In this document: positions 33,020 through 45,242 of the stretch, in pieces
Position numbering within the stretch: the stretch's first letter is position 1
Layout: each line of letters begins with the position of its first letter
DNA from: Cocos nucifera
Taxonomy: Eukaryota; Streptophyta; Magnoliopsida; Arecales; Arecaceae
Assembly: GCA_006176705.1 (NCBI GenBank)
Contig: QRFJ01001929.1
Coordinates: 62,001 to 126,000 of the forward strand
Direction of reading: 5' to 3'
Length of the DNA: 64,000 bases
Notes under the pieces: generated by a model
What the model saw: only the letters and a program-made list of their open reading frames with translations
Databases searched by the model: none
What the model was told of the DNA's origin: nothing
Position numbers and translations under genes: made by a program

Positions 33020-34040
33020 ACTTACTTCGGTGCCTATGGCTAGCCAAGGTAGATATGCATTCTGAGATGTCTATGAAGGAATTTGTGGCAATCAGTTGGG
33101 AGGGCAAGTCATTAGCCCTCATCATACAGTTGACCTCATCAGAAAATATGAACAATGTTAAAAATACACCAATATCCAATGGAGGTTGGCAATCAAGCTT
33201 ACACCAATTATTGCCCCATGGTCTTTCACCATATGGAGAATTGACATCCTTAGATCATTCTTGCAGAAAATTGGTCAAATTTTTTTTTTAATCATCACCA
33301 TCGACTATTTTACCAAGTGGATCAAAGTCGAGCCTTTAGCATAGATCATGGCGAAGAAGGTTCAGGACTTTGTTTGAAAGTTCATTATATGCCTATTTGG
33401 TCTACTATGAGCTATCATCACTGACAATAGGTGACAGTTCAATAATCCAAAATTTAGAGAGTTCAACTCGGAGCATCATGTCGATCACGAGCTCATTTTG
33501 GTTGGCCACTTTAGTCTAATGGAGGAACTCTACAAGGCTTAGTCAAGCCAAAGGGCTTTGGATCGAGGAACTCTAAAATGTGCTATGGCCCTATTAGATG
33601 ACACCTCGAATGCCTACCGAAGAAATGCCCTTTAACCTTACTTTCAATGCTAAAGTTATCACTCCTATCGAGATCGAGATGCTAATGACTAGGGTGGAAC
33701 ACTACAAAAAGCAAGAGAACCTAGGTTGACTTTGGACGAGCTTAGACCTACTAGAAGAAACAAGAGAATGAGTTGGCATCATGATGGCTTTGTACTAGCA
33801 ATAGATGGCTCTTGACCATAATGCATGAGTCAAATTGAAGATATTCCAGTCAGGTGACCTCATCCTATGCTAAGCCAAGGTGTCTAAATACGTAGAACAA
33901 GGCAAACTAGCCCAAACTGGGAAGGGCCCTACAAATCACTAAAGTCATCAGATCAGAGGCTTATAAAATTGAAGGCCTTGATGGCACCCCGATTCCTCGA
34001 ACATGGAATTCCAAGAACCTAAGATTGTGTTGTACTAAGT
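33020..34040 (+). pseudogene. gypsy integrase remnant
   Basis: The zinc-binding part is poorly preserved. The catalytic core shows IITIDYFTKWIKVEPLA at about 33290-33342 and IITDNR*QFNN at about 33410-33442, with CGA changed to TGA in the second block. The C-terminal part has GDLILC*AKVSK and the closing block YKIEGLDGTPIPRTWNSKNL, ending near 34035. It is the last pol domain on this strand. Confidence 0.78.
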
Positions 34041-34680
34041 TGTATATCTATTTCTAAATCAATAAAGTTGTCTTCTTTAAGTATTTATATAGGTTTTTTA
34101 TAAAAGCGACTAAGTGATAAGTCGATTAAAGTCACCTATGGCTGCCCATTGAAAAGCATCAGGAATAACTGAAAACATCCAAAGAGCATAAACTTGAAAC
34201 ACCTCAACCAAGTCTCAATCCTAAGAGAAAGATGGTCGAATAAGATCCGACCTAAGATATCCAGGCCTCAGTCTAGACCCCAATGACTAGATCAGAAAGC
34301 ATTAATCTCATGGAGATATCTCGGCTATGGCTATGACCTCTAATTAACTGATCGGCAAAGCATCGATTATAGGGAGATATCCTAACCCAAATTAGAACCT
34401 TCGCAAAATTTTTTGCCGAATTCTACCAACCACACTATGTTGGATTGGATGTAGATGATGTTATTGACTTGACAAAATTTATCGTCAAGAATTGACTTTA
34501 AATTGACTTCGGATGGTGTGACTTTGAAAACATGTCCAAACCAACGATCCCTACTTTGAGTCTAGCTTTGTTGATTGACTGAGTTAGCAAAATTCTGGTT
34601 AGATAGCTTCATGACCATAGAGACTAAGTGAGCCAACAAGCTAACACATTGGAACATAATAAAGAGAAGTTCATTTCATT
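34041..34680 (+). other. Post-pol spacer of the gypsy element
   Basis: No plus-strand coding sequence was found. Around 34290-34400 a unit containing gatc(a/g)g(a/c)aaagcat..ggagatatc appears twice with spacing of about 60 bp, a weak tandem repeat. Such non-coding, repeat-prone spacers are usual after pol in Tat-type elements. Confidence 0.45.
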
Positions 34681-35181
34681 ACTTGAAGTCATTACAAGAA
34701 ATGAAAGAAAAAGAAGTACAAAAATCAAGCAACATCCTCAATTACGAGCTCGGTAGCATCTTCGGTTGCGGGCGTGACAGCATCCTTAGCCATGGGCTCA
34801 ATGGCAACTTTGATGGTAGGCTCAGAACTGAAGCCTCAGTGGCTAGGCAAGTGACATGGTTGGATCCTCTTTGGCCTCATTGTTGCTGTCTTTATGTTCG
34901 AGGCGACTAATGTTGACTCCCGAGAATAGTCGAGCAAGCCATGCCTTGCAGGCCTCAAACTCATACGCCATCGAGGAGCCTTCGATAACCTCAGCCTTAA
35001 AATCCATAGAGGCTTTGAACTCCTCCATGGCCTTAAGGTTCACCTTGATGATCACCTTTGCCTTCTCTACCATTGCCTAGGCCTCGATTAGCTTTTTCTT
35101 TTCCTTGGTAGTCTTGATCACTGGCTTGCCTTGCTCTAGCACCTCCCAAGCTCAACCACCTTCCGTTGGTACATGTTGGCA
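34681..35181 (-). pseudogene. Reverse-oriented extra ORF of the gypsy element (broken)
   Basis: On the minus strand a reading frame at 34843-35073 has a stretch rich in Lys, Glu and Ala (VIIKVNLKAMEEFKASMDFK, then AEVIEGSSMAYEFEACKAW). A second segment up to about 35180 continues in another frame. This pattern, a coiled-coil-prone protein antisense to pol and placed before the 3' LTR, matches the additional antisense ORF known in some Tat-lineage plant elements. Its role is unknown. The 5' part in its own orientation is lost where the Sirevirus LTR begins at 35182. Confidence 0.55.
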
Positions 35182-35781
35182 TGTTGACCCAAATGACTGA
35201 TTTTGATAATAACAAAATATTAATAAAAATGGTGCTAATTATGTGTTTCAAGGATGGATGTAGGATTTCTTAGATGCTCACAATGAAAAAATTATCCATA
35301 AAAGAAATTCTCTAAAAAATGCTAAGCCAAAGCATTTCAAAGAATAAATTTCAAGTTTGACTAAGAGGAGTCCACTCTAGAGAAGAAGAGTCGACTATGG
35401 CATGCCTAGGGCTTACAGGCACATGCTTGAGTTGACTCCTGTGAAGCAAGAGCTGACTCTCTTAGGTGGACAGAAGACTACATTTTCAGAACCCTAGCTC
35501 GAGTTGACTCATGAAGAAGGTGAGCCAACTCTCAAGAAGACAAAATATAGGATTTTTCAGATATGAGGGTGAGTTGAATCTTGAAGAGGATGAGTTGACT
35601 TATGGACAGCTCGAATCAACTTCTGATATATAGACAATTCCGATAGCTAGTTTTTCTATCTTATTATAATGGCTACTTCTCCACTCTAACAGCAAGTTCA
35701 ACACTTTCAATAGTTAAAAATTAGATAGAAAAATACATCATTTATTAAAGCCATAATTGAATATCCTTGAAAAATAGGAAG

Positions 35782-36968
35782 TGTTGCCCAACTATGCAAC
35801 CCAAGAGGCGGGGGGGGGGGGGTAGTGTGTGTGTGATGTGAAGCAATTTAGGTTGGATAAATATATAAGAAATTAAAAAGCAAGAATTTAATAAACTAAA
35901 AAAAAAAGATAGCAAGCACATCACAAACAATAAAGATTTATAGTGGTTCGGTGCTTTTCTTGCACCTACATCCACTCTCCAAGCTTCTACTTGAAAATTT
36001 AAAATCACTAAACGTATTCAATCAGAATACAACATCGTACCTCCGATCCTAGCTATCCCAAGCTAGTTTACTTATTTTTTGGATACAAGCTAACCCTACA
36101 CACTCTGATTTAAGGTTCGGATCAATCCTCCCAAGTTTTAGAATCCTTCCAAAATTTGAATCAAAATAATAAAGCTGAGTATAAGAGTTAATGATAATCA
36201 AATATAAATTTAGCTCTCTTAATGAGTAAATAAAATCTTAAGAATGCTTTTTACAATAATGGAGGAAGTTTTTCTGATTTTTTTCAAAGTTGTTGGAGAC
36301 TTGAGTGAGCTTTTGAGAGGTTGGCGAACTTGAAAATGAAAGCTTCTTTTCTTGAAAAGAACTTTTTGCTTAGGACTGAATTGAATGTGATGAAATCTTT
36401 AATATTTTTCTCCTTTTTATAGCCTTTTAAATCTTCAATGGATGGAGAAGAGAATCCTGGATAAGATTTATAGTCGTTGGAGATCTTAAAGAAAGTATTA
36501 AAAGCTGTCAAAAAAAAATAAAACTAGCCATTGTAGAAAATTTTTCATTACAGAGATCGACTCATGGGTTGACCTCTAGCACTGGGGTCGACTTTGAGAT
36601 CGATCTCTGAGATAGAATTTAGAAAATCAATTGTTCTATATTTTTGACCTTTAGAACAGCAGAGATCGACCCTAGGGTCGACCCTTGGCATAGAAACAAT
36701 GTGCCAAATAGCCCGTTTCAGCAGGAGTAGACCTAGGGTTCGACTCTTTTGCTTCAAACTTGATTGTCTCTCAAAATATGCATCCAAAAATTATGGAAAT
36801 ATCTCCAAAAGATCAAAAATCTTCTATACTTGCTCTTGAGACTCTCAGATCAAAATTTGATAAAATTATGATTTTGTCCATAAAATATAAAAAGTCTTTT
36901 TCAAGCCAAATTTATTAGTAATCCCCTCAAATGCTTTGTAATCATCAAAATCAATTCTTAGAGCAACA
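35782..36968 (-). repeat. 3' LTR of the minus-strand copia element
   Basis: On the minus strand it starts TGTTGCTCTAAG and ends GGGCAACA, giving 1,187 bp. It aligns throughout with the right LTR, for example in the aatggaggaag, gctcttgaga and gctttgtaatcatcaaaa blocks. A run of 14 G at about 35809-35822 is an expansion not shared by the other copy. Confidence 0.88.
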
Positions 36969-36987
36969 ATCTCTTTCTTTTTTATAA
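36954..36987 (-). promoter_or_regulatory. Polypurine tract next to the 3' LTR
   Basis: On the minus strand, aaaaaagaaagagat directly precedes the TG of the 3' LTR (plus positions about 36969-36983). That is where plus-strand DNA synthesis is primed in LTR elements. Confidence 0.7.
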
Positions 36988-39285
36988 TGATAAAATATTT
37001 AAGTATAAGCAAAAATAAATCATATAGAACCCTACATCACTTACTAGAATATCATATTCAGTTATTTGATAAATATTTCATAAAGAACAGTTTGAAGATT
37101 ACTTATGGTTAGACATTCAAATTATTTGCAAAAGTATTTGACTTATTTCTTTTGTCAATTTTACTTCAATTTTGCTTATAGCCTAATTTTATTTACTCTA
37201 CTCTCTCTTTTTGACATCATCAAGTAAGATCTTAAGAAATTTAAAAATTTTAAAAGAAAAAATCTCTTTCTTAATTTATTCCATATGTTTTTCTGTTAGA
37301 ATAAAAATTTATAACAAAACTTTTAATTTGCTTATATATAATACAGTGTTTTCAGCATATCATAATAAAATTTTAGCCAATTTATAGAGGTTACATTTCA
37401 CATCATTCAAATGACATCATCATATTTATATATACATTTTTACATTCAAATGATTATCATTCCACACATAATAAATCATAACATCAAGTCATCAAAACGT
37501 ATAAGTGCTAAAGATATCAAAAAGTATTCATGAGAGTTAGGCCATACAAAATTCATGGATACAACTATCCATGACCCAAGCAGCTAATAGTCCCAATACC
37601 ATAAGTTAGATCCAAAAAAAAAAATATAACCAACCATGACTTGATCAACAACTTATAGAAACAACTAAGAGATACCAGATCATAACCTAATACAAAGATG
37701 ACTAAACTAGATCTAGTAGAGATCACGACTGGAAGCATCTAAATTAGATGAGAAATCAGAGATGTGATGGAGTGTGTCAAATAACAGATGTATCAAATTC
37801 AAAAAATTAAATAAAAATTTAAAAAATTGAATCAAATAAAATAAATCAACTCTCTTCAAATATCAAAGATTTTTCCTCTTTTTGAATGAATATGATTTTT
37901 TGAATAAATTTTCAAGTATGTACTTTTAAGCTTTAAGAGGATTAGAGCTTTTCAAAGATTTAAATAGTAAAATCAAGCATAATATTTAATTTATTATTCA
38001 TTCTTTTTTTTAAAAATAAATTTTAGTCAATTAAGCTTAAAAAAGATATATATCAGAAATATATCAAGCAAAATAAAGATAGTATCAGAGCAAAAATAAT
38101 TTTACAAAGATTTCTAAAGGCATATTAAAAATTTTATATTATATTTATATTTTTAAATAAATTTTAAAATTAGAAGTATATATCAAAATTAATTTATTTA
38201 AAATAAAAAATATATTTTAAATTAGTTTTAACTCTAATTAGTTATCAAAAATGATTTGGCAATCAAATCAATTTAAATTGAATAATCACATGAATGCTTA
38301 AGTTAAAAGAATCATAAAACAATCAAAGTTCATTATCCTTAACTCAAATTAATCAGAATATTCAGTCAAATATCTTTCTCCTTATTTTTTAAGAATAAAT
38401 ATCAAAAAATTCATCACATAATATTTTTTTCTTTTTTTTTTTATAATTATTACTGGATAAATTTATCTTTTAGCTTTTCTTTTTCATTTTGAAACAATAC
38501 TATAAATTTAGAATGAACATCTTTTTTTTAAAATTCTATTTATGAATAATATGGATTAAAAATACATCTCCTCCTTTTTGAATAAAATAAATATATTAAA
38601 TAAAATTATTTTGAACTTCAAAGATTCAAGAGAGATGAAATATTTTAAAGATTAAAGATTTTAAACAGATCATTCAAAGTAAATTATAAGATATATTCAA
38701 TTTTTCAGGGATCATCTTTTTTTTATTATATATATATTTTAAGATCAATAAAATATAAGTTAAATATTAAGCTGTCTGATATCAATTGATTAAAAACTAA
38801 TGTTCTCTTTGAATATTTGATTTTAATTGCTTCTTTGAAATATTTTGCTTGACATCAATATCAAAAGACTTAGAAAGAATATTTTTTTAAATTTATTTTT
38901 TTAAAATTAATCAATCTGAACAAGGCATGAATATTCATCAATATTCCTTTTTTAAGATTAAAAATAATTTTTTGATATTATTTAATTTTTAAAAATAATA
39001 ATAATATGATCAAAATATATAAAATATAAATAGTTGCTTAAAATAAATTAAATGATCAAAATCATTATAATGCTTAAATAAATCCATGAGATAAGTAAAG
39101 TATAATTATTTATCCATGATTTTTTTATTAAGTTTAACAATAATTTTGCTTCTTATAGTCAAGAAAAAGATAAGAAGGATGGATAATTTTTAACTTAAAG
39201 CAATGAAATTAAGTCTCAAGGATTGATCCAAAAATATTAGTAGAGGGTAAGTTGGGATTAAAAGAAGGATATTTATGCAAAAGGA
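36969..39285 (-). other. Post-pol AT-rich region of the minus-strand copia element
   Basis: About 2.3 kb lies between RNase H and the 3' LTR. It is very AT-rich, with long A/T runs and no ORF over about 60 codons that I can recognise. Some Sireviruses carry an extra envelope-like ORF in this position, and I see no evidence of one here. Confidence 0.6.
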
Positions 39286-40870
39286 TCTAGAAGTCTTAAT
39301 TCTCTCCTAATTTCATAATATTTATCTTCACTCAAGGTCTTAGTAAAAATATTAGTCAATTATTTTTTAGTACAAACATAATTTAAAATTATGTCATTAT
39401 TTTGAACATTTTCTCTTATGAAATGATATTTTATTTCAATGTGTTTTGATCTAGAGTGTTGAATTGAATTCTTAGATAGATTTATGAGACTAGTATTATC
39501 ATATCTTATGAAAGTTTTATTTAGTTTAATACCAAAATTCTTAAGTTGTTGCTTAATCTATGAGATTTGTGCACAGCAATTTTTGACTGCAATGTATTCG
39601 ACCTCGACCATAGACAATGCTACTGAATTTTGCTTCTTGCTAAATCAAGAGATTAAGTTAACTCCTAAAAATTAGCAAGTTTCACTAATGCTTTTTCTGT
39701 CTAATCTACATCCAGTAAAGTTTGTATCTGAATATCCAATTAAATCGATTGATGAATTCTTAGAGTATCATAAACCTATGGATTGAGTTTCTTTTAGGTA
39801 TTTAAATATTCTTTTTATAGCATTAAAATATGATTCTTTTGGATTAGATTGAAATTATGCACATAAATAAATACTAAACATGATATCTGGTCTACTAGTA
39901 GTTAAATACAATAAAGAACTTATCATGCCTCTATAAACTTTTATATCAACACTTTTATCTCCTTTATCCTTATCAAGCTTACATGATGGACTCATGGATG
40001 TACCGATGACTTTGGAGCTCTCCATCCCAAATCTTTTAAGTAGCTCTCTTGTGTACTTACTTTGGATGATGGAGATCTCTTCTTTTATTTATTTAATTTG
40101 AAGTTTGAGGAAGAACGTTAGTTCACCTATTATGCTCATCTCGAACTCCTCCTGCATGAGCTTAGCAAAATCTTGATATAAAATTTCATTAGTAGACCCA
40201 AATATAATGTCATCAACATATATTTGTATTGCTAAGATGTCATCATAATCTCTTTTAATGAAAAGAATTGTATCTATATTTTCTCTTAAAAATCCATTAT
40301 TAAGCAAGAATTTACTTAATCTTTCATACCAAGCCCTAGGTGCTTGTTTTAAACAATATAATACTTTGTTTAATTTAAAAACATGATTTAGAAAAGCATC
40401 ATTTTCAAAATCGAAAGGTTATTCTACATAAACTTCTTCGATAATATATCCATTTAGAAAAGCATTTTTAATATCCATTTAAAATATTTTAAAATTCATA
40501 AAGCATGTATAAGCAAGTAAAAATCTAATTGCTTCTAGTCTTGCAATAGGTGCAAAGGTCTCATCAAAATCAATTCTCTCTTCTTGATTATAATTCTTTA
40601 TAAGTAATCTTGCTATATTTCTAATTATATTTTTATTTTCATCTAATTTATTTTAATATACCTATTTTATGTCAATTATTGGATGATTTTTAGGTCTTGA
40701 TACTAAGATCCATATATTATTTCTTTCGAATTGATTAAGTTTCTTTTGCATTGCATTTATTCAATTATAATCTTTTTTGGCTTCATCTATGGTTTTAGGT
40801 TTAAAATGAGAAACAAATACAAAATGATTGTATACATCTCTAAGTAAAGAGCGAGTTCTTATCCCATGTG
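39286..40870 (-). pseudogene. copia reverse transcriptase and RNase H remnant
   Basis: On the minus strand, RT shows IQIYVDDIIFGSTNE with YVDD at plus positions 40209-40220, then FEMSIIGELTFFLKLQIK, the standard copia motifs. RNase H follows leftward to about 39290, with words such as KESHFNAIKRIFKYLK, MVEVEYIAV and HSRSKHIEIKYHFIRE. In-frame stops and shifts break it into short pieces, the longest open part being 40089-40307. It would copy RNA into DNA in a working element. Confidence 0.85.
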
Positions 40871-40989
40871 TAGAATCATTAATAATTAGTTCTTTGGGAT
40901 GATTATGAACATACCTCCATTCTTTTGAAAGATCATTTGTACCTTAAGGTTATTCTCATTGTCCTTCATTTTTATTTTTTTGCTTATCT

Positions 40990-42330
40990 TCATGATCCTC
41001 TTTATTTTAAATTATTGAATCCTTTAGGATGATTTTCATCATCCCTTCTATAGAAGGATCTACATCATCAATATCCTCACTCTTTCTTGATGGAAGATCA
41101 TTAGTCTTATCAAAGAAAACATGTATTGACTCCTCTACGACTAAAGTTCTTTTGTTAAAAACTCTAAAAGCTTTACTAGAGAAGGAATAACCAAGAAAAA
41201 TAGCTTTATCGAATTTTGCATCAAATTTATCTAGTTTTTCCTTACCATTATTTAAAACAAAACATCGACAATCAAAAACATGAAAATATGCAATGTTAGA
41301 TTTTCTTTCTTTCCAAAGCTCATAAGATGTTTTCCTTAAAATTGATCTGATTAGGATATGATTTAAGATGTAATATGTCGTATTAGTTGCTTTCGTCCAA
41401 AAGTATCTTAGGAGGTTGCTTTTACATAGCATGGTACGGACCATTTCTTCTAGAGTCCTATTTTTTTTTCTACCATCTCATTTTGTTGGGGTGTCCTAGG
41501 TGCTGAAAAATTATGGCTTATTCCTTTTTCATCATAAAATTTTTCAAAGTTTTAGTTTTCAAATTTGATTCCATGATCACTTCGAATGCTTTGAATTAAA
41601 AATTCTTTTTTATTTATAATTTTTCAATAAAACTTTAAGAAAATACGAAAAGTTTCACCTTTGTGTGCAAAAAAAAAATTCATATAAAATGCGAGTAGTC
41701 ATCAATAATTACAAAATTATAATATTTTTCACCTAAGCTTGTTGTTCTTATAGGATCAAACAAATTCATGTGCAATAGTTCCAATAGCCTAGAAGTTGAA
41801 ACAATATTCTTAGATTTGAATGAAACTCTAGTTTGTTTACTTAGTTGGCATGCATCACAAATTTTATCTTTTTCAAAGTTCAATTTTGGTAAATTAGTAA
41901 CTAATTCCTTTTTGATAAGCTTTGAAAGTGAACGCATACTAATGTATGCAAGCCTACGGTGCTAAAGCCAACTAGTCTCATTAATTTTGACATTCATAGC
42001 TACTAAATATTGCATATTTATCATAGAAAGATCATTCAAATCTATCATATAAATATTATCATATCTATATCCAACAAACTTAATGCTAGCATCATTGGGA
42101 CTAGTTACAATGCATAATGAAGATTCAAAAATAACTTTGTAACCCTTGTCACAAAGTTGACTAATGCTTAAGAGATTATGTTTCAAACATCCATTAATAA
42201 AATATTTTTAATATACTTGAAGGGAGTGATACCAATATTATCTATACTGATAATCTTTTTTTTGCCATTGTCTCCAAAAGTAACCATTTCTCCACTTTTA
42301 GCATCAAGCATGATGAATTGAAACTCATCA
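40990..42330 (-). pseudogene. copia GAG-pre-integrase and integrase remnant
   Basis: Reading leftward, the pre-integrase and zinc-binding part includes MKHNLLSISQLCDKGYKV (42130-42186) and LNFEKDKICDACQLSKQTR (about 41855). The catalytic core has ELLHMNLFDPIRTTSLG and FVIIDDYSHFI. The rest, at 41007-41444, has VRTMLCKSNLLRYFWTKA, YELWKERKSNIAYFHVF and DKAIFLGYSFSSKAFRVFN. A frameshift and stops lie between 41444 and 41680. The order integrase before RT confirms Ty1/copia. Confidence 0.85.
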
Positions 42331-42814
42331 TCGATCATGTGTCTTGAGCATCCACTATCAAGATACTATCTTCGATTTTCTTCTTTGGATGTAAGACACA
42401 CCAACATGCAAAATCAAGTCCTTACTCTAGGTACCCAAGTTTTTTTGGATCCTTTAAGATTAGTCATATGGTTTCTTCTGAAATCTATATTTTTTTTTAT
42501 ATTTAAATTATTAAAAAAATATGTATAAGATTTGTATCCTAGTTTACCATATTTAAAGTAAGTAATATTTAAAAATTTATTATTTTATAAATTTATAAAA
42601 ATATTTTTTAGAAATTTTTATTTTCTTAGGAGGTTATAGCCTAGACTGCCTTATCATAAACAATCTTTTGACTTTTAAGAATCATATAAAGTTTATTTGA
42701 ACTTAAAGTAAATTTTTTAACTTTCAGTTTTAGCTTGTCAATTTTATTTTTTAAATTTAGATTCTTTTGAGTTAAGACTAGTATTTTTACTTATGATAGT
42801 TTTTTTTCTTTTAG

Positions 42815-43930
42815 TAAGACTTAATTCTTTAATTTTAGATCTTTATTTTTAGTTTTTAATTTCTTTAAATCATCTACTAAATCATAAAAGGCTTCTTGAA
42901 GTTCTTTGAATATAAATTTATTTGAGATTTTAGTATTTATCTCATTTTCATGTGCCATAAGGCATAGGTTGGCTTGTTTATGAGCTTCTTCCTCTTTTTG
43001 TGCTTGAGTCTTCACTGTCACTCCTTATTGCCACCATAGTTTTTTTCTTATATTTCTTGAAAATCTTTTTAAGTTGAGGACATTCAGACCTAAAGTGCCC
43101 CGGCTTCTTACATTCATAGCAAATAAGGGGCTGCTTCCTATCCTTTTTCTTGCTTTCCTTTGGTAGATGGTCTCTTCCTTATCTCTTATTTTTTCTTCAA
43201 AAATCTTCTGAACTTTTTTGTGATGAGGGCTACTTCTTCATCTTGTTCTTCATCTTTCATTTCATCGAATTTCTCATCTTGTTGAGTGGTAGATTTAAGG
43301 GCTATTGTCTTCTTTTTTTTGACATCTTCTTCTTGATGTTGTTTCATGCTTAGCTCATGCGTCATTAGTGATCCTAGAAGCTCCTCCAAGGATAAAATAT
43401 TTAGATCTTTGGCTTATTAGATTGTAGTCACTTTGGCCTTTCATATTCTTGACAAAGACCTAAAAATCTTCCTCATAAGGTTACTGTTAGAATAAGACTT
43501 GCCAAGACTTTTAAGATCATTTATAATATCTATAAATTTAGTAAATATTTTGATTATTGACTCATCATGCTCCATTTTAAAAAAATTATATTTATGCATA
43601 AGCATATTAATTTTTGACTCCTTAACTTGATTAGTATCTTCATGAGTTACTTCTAATCTATTCTATATTTTCTTAGTTGATATGCATGTTAAAATATGAT
43701 TAAATTCATTAGCATCTAAAGCATAATATAAAATATTTATGGCTCTTGCATTAAGTTGAACCATTGTCTTATCAACCTCATCCCATTCTCTTTTGAATTT
43801 GGTTGATTCCACATTATCAATTATCTTAGTGGGTGTGTGTGATTTATTAACTATGATAATCCATATATCATAATCAAGTGCTTGTATGAATATTCTCATC
43901 CGAGCTTTTCAATAGATATAGTTTGATCCA
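42815..43930 (-). pseudogene. copia gag remnant with zinc knuckle
   Basis: The capsid part at 43663-43899 contains the block EWDEVDKTMVQLNARAINIL, typical of plant copia gag. At 43186-43389 follows a charged stretch (LGSLMTHELSMKQHQEE, then lysines). The CCHC knuckle CYECKKPGHFRSEC is complete at about 43079-43124. A further coiled-coil-like Lys/Glu segment lies at 42821-43021. The frame is broken at several places, but the zinc-binding residues are intact. Confidence 0.82.
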
Positions 43931-44013
43931 TTGAAAGGTAGAGAAATACTAACATGGGTTGCCATAGATCTTTGACTCTTTGATGGTTAAATCAAAGTAG
44001 GGCTAGAGCATCG

Positions 44014-44028
44014 GACTCTAATACCACT
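44014..44028 (-). promoter_or_regulatory. Primer binding site of the minus-strand copia element
   Basis: On the minus strand the sequence TGGTATTAGAGTCC matches the initiator tRNA-Met site (TGGTATCAGAGC) with changes. It lies next to the right LTR and fixes element orientation. Confidence 0.8.
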
Positions 44029-45242
44029 TATTGCCCGACTATGCAACCTAAGAGAGAGAATGAATTGGATTTTTAAAATTTTAATGCTAATTTAAAGTTG
44101 TCAAGATTGAATGATGATATGCAAGTAGTATGTGTGAAGCAATTTAGATTAAATAAATATATAAAAAATTAAAAAATAAGAATTTAATAAACTAAAAAAA
44201 GAAAGACAGCAAGCACACCACAAACAATAAAGATTTATAGTGGTTTGATATTTTTCTTGCACCTACATCCACTTCCCAAGCTTTTACTTGAAAATTCAAA
44301 ACTACTAAACGTATTCAATCAGAATACAACATCGGTACCTCCAATCCTAGCTATCTCAAGCTAGCATACTTATTTTTCGGATATAAGCCAATCCTACATA
44401 CTTCGATTTAAGATTCAGATCAACCCTCCCAAGTTTTGGAACCCCCCAAAACTTGAATCAAAATAATAAAGCAGAGTATAAGAGTTAATGACAATCAAAT
44501 ACAAATTTAGCTTCCTTAATGAGTAAATAAAATCTTAAGAATGCTTTTCATAATAATGGAGGAAGCTTTTCTGATTTCTTTCAAGATTGTTGGAGACTTG
44601 AATGAGCTCTTAAGAGATTGGTGAACTTGAAAATAAAAGCTTCTTTTCTTAAAGAGAACTTTTTGCTTAGGACTGAATTAAATGTGATGAAATCTCTTAA
44701 TCTCTTATGTTTTTTCTCTTTTTATAGCCTTTTAAATCTTCAATGGGTGAAGGAGAGAATCCTGGAAAGATTTGTAGCCATTGAAGATCTTAAAGAAAGT
44801 ATTAAAAGCTGCCAAAATGGGATAAAACTAGCCGTTGCAGAAGATTTTCCATTACAAGGGTTGACTCATGGGTCGACCTCTGAGACAGAATCCAGAAAAT
44901 TGACTGTTCTGTATTTTTGGCTTTCAGAATAGTAGAGGTCAATCTTGAGGTCGACCCTTGGCATAGAAACAGCGTGCCAAATAGCCCATTTCAGCAGGGA
45001 TAAACCTAGGGGTCGATCCTTTTACTTCAAACTTGATTTTCTTCTAAAATATGCATCCAAAAATTATGGGATTGCCTCCAAAAGATTAGAAATCTTCTAT
45101 ACTTGCTCTTGAGGCTCTCAGATCAAAATTTGATAAAATTATAATTTTGCTCCTAAAATATAAAAAATCTTTTTTTAAGTCAAATTCATTAGTAATTTTC
45201 TCAAATGCTTTGTAATCATCAAAATTAATTCTTGAAGCAAAA
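44029..45242 (-). repeat. 5' LTR of the minus-strand copia element
   Basis: The 1,214-bp copy is paired with 35782-36968. Its outer dinucleotides have decayed (TG to TT at the right end and CA to TA at the left), which suggests age. Confidence 0.85.

Larger units (their letters stand above)
28020..35181 (+). mobile_element. Decayed Ty3/gypsy retrotransposon, probably Tat-like, 3'-truncated
   Basis: The order LTR-like region, gag, protease zone, RT, RNase H, integrase and reverse-strand ORF is visible on the plus strand. Integrase after RNase H is the Ty3/gypsy order. Every domain contains stops or frameshifts. No matching 3' LTR is seen because the sequence is cut at 35182 by a Sirevirus-type LTR. 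The reverse ORF after pol and the gag/RT words suggest the Tat lineage, which is inference from recalled family features. Confidence 0.82.
35782..45242 (-). mobile_element. Ty1/copia (Sirevirus-like) retrotransposon, nearly full length, minus strand
   Basis: Two LTRs (35782-36968 and 44029-45242) enclose gag, integrase, RT and RNase H read leftward, the Ty1/copia order. The tRNA-Met PBS lies next to the right LTR, and an A/G-rich polypurine tract next to the left one. Flanks are ggaag (35777-35781) and gaaag (45243-45247), a 5-bp duplication with one change. Total length is 9.46 kb. The C-run and ttgggttgcatagttgggca end of its LTR resemble Sireviruses. Coding parts are full of stops, and the LTRs differ at many sites, so the insertion is old. 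Confidence 0.9.

Noticed and set aside
39286..45242. Reverse transcriptase relics considered as an integrated plant pararetrovirus
   Set aside because: LTR pairs, a tRNA-Met PBS, a polypurine tract and copia-order integrase show a retrotransposon. No movement or coat protein of a pararetrovirus is seen.
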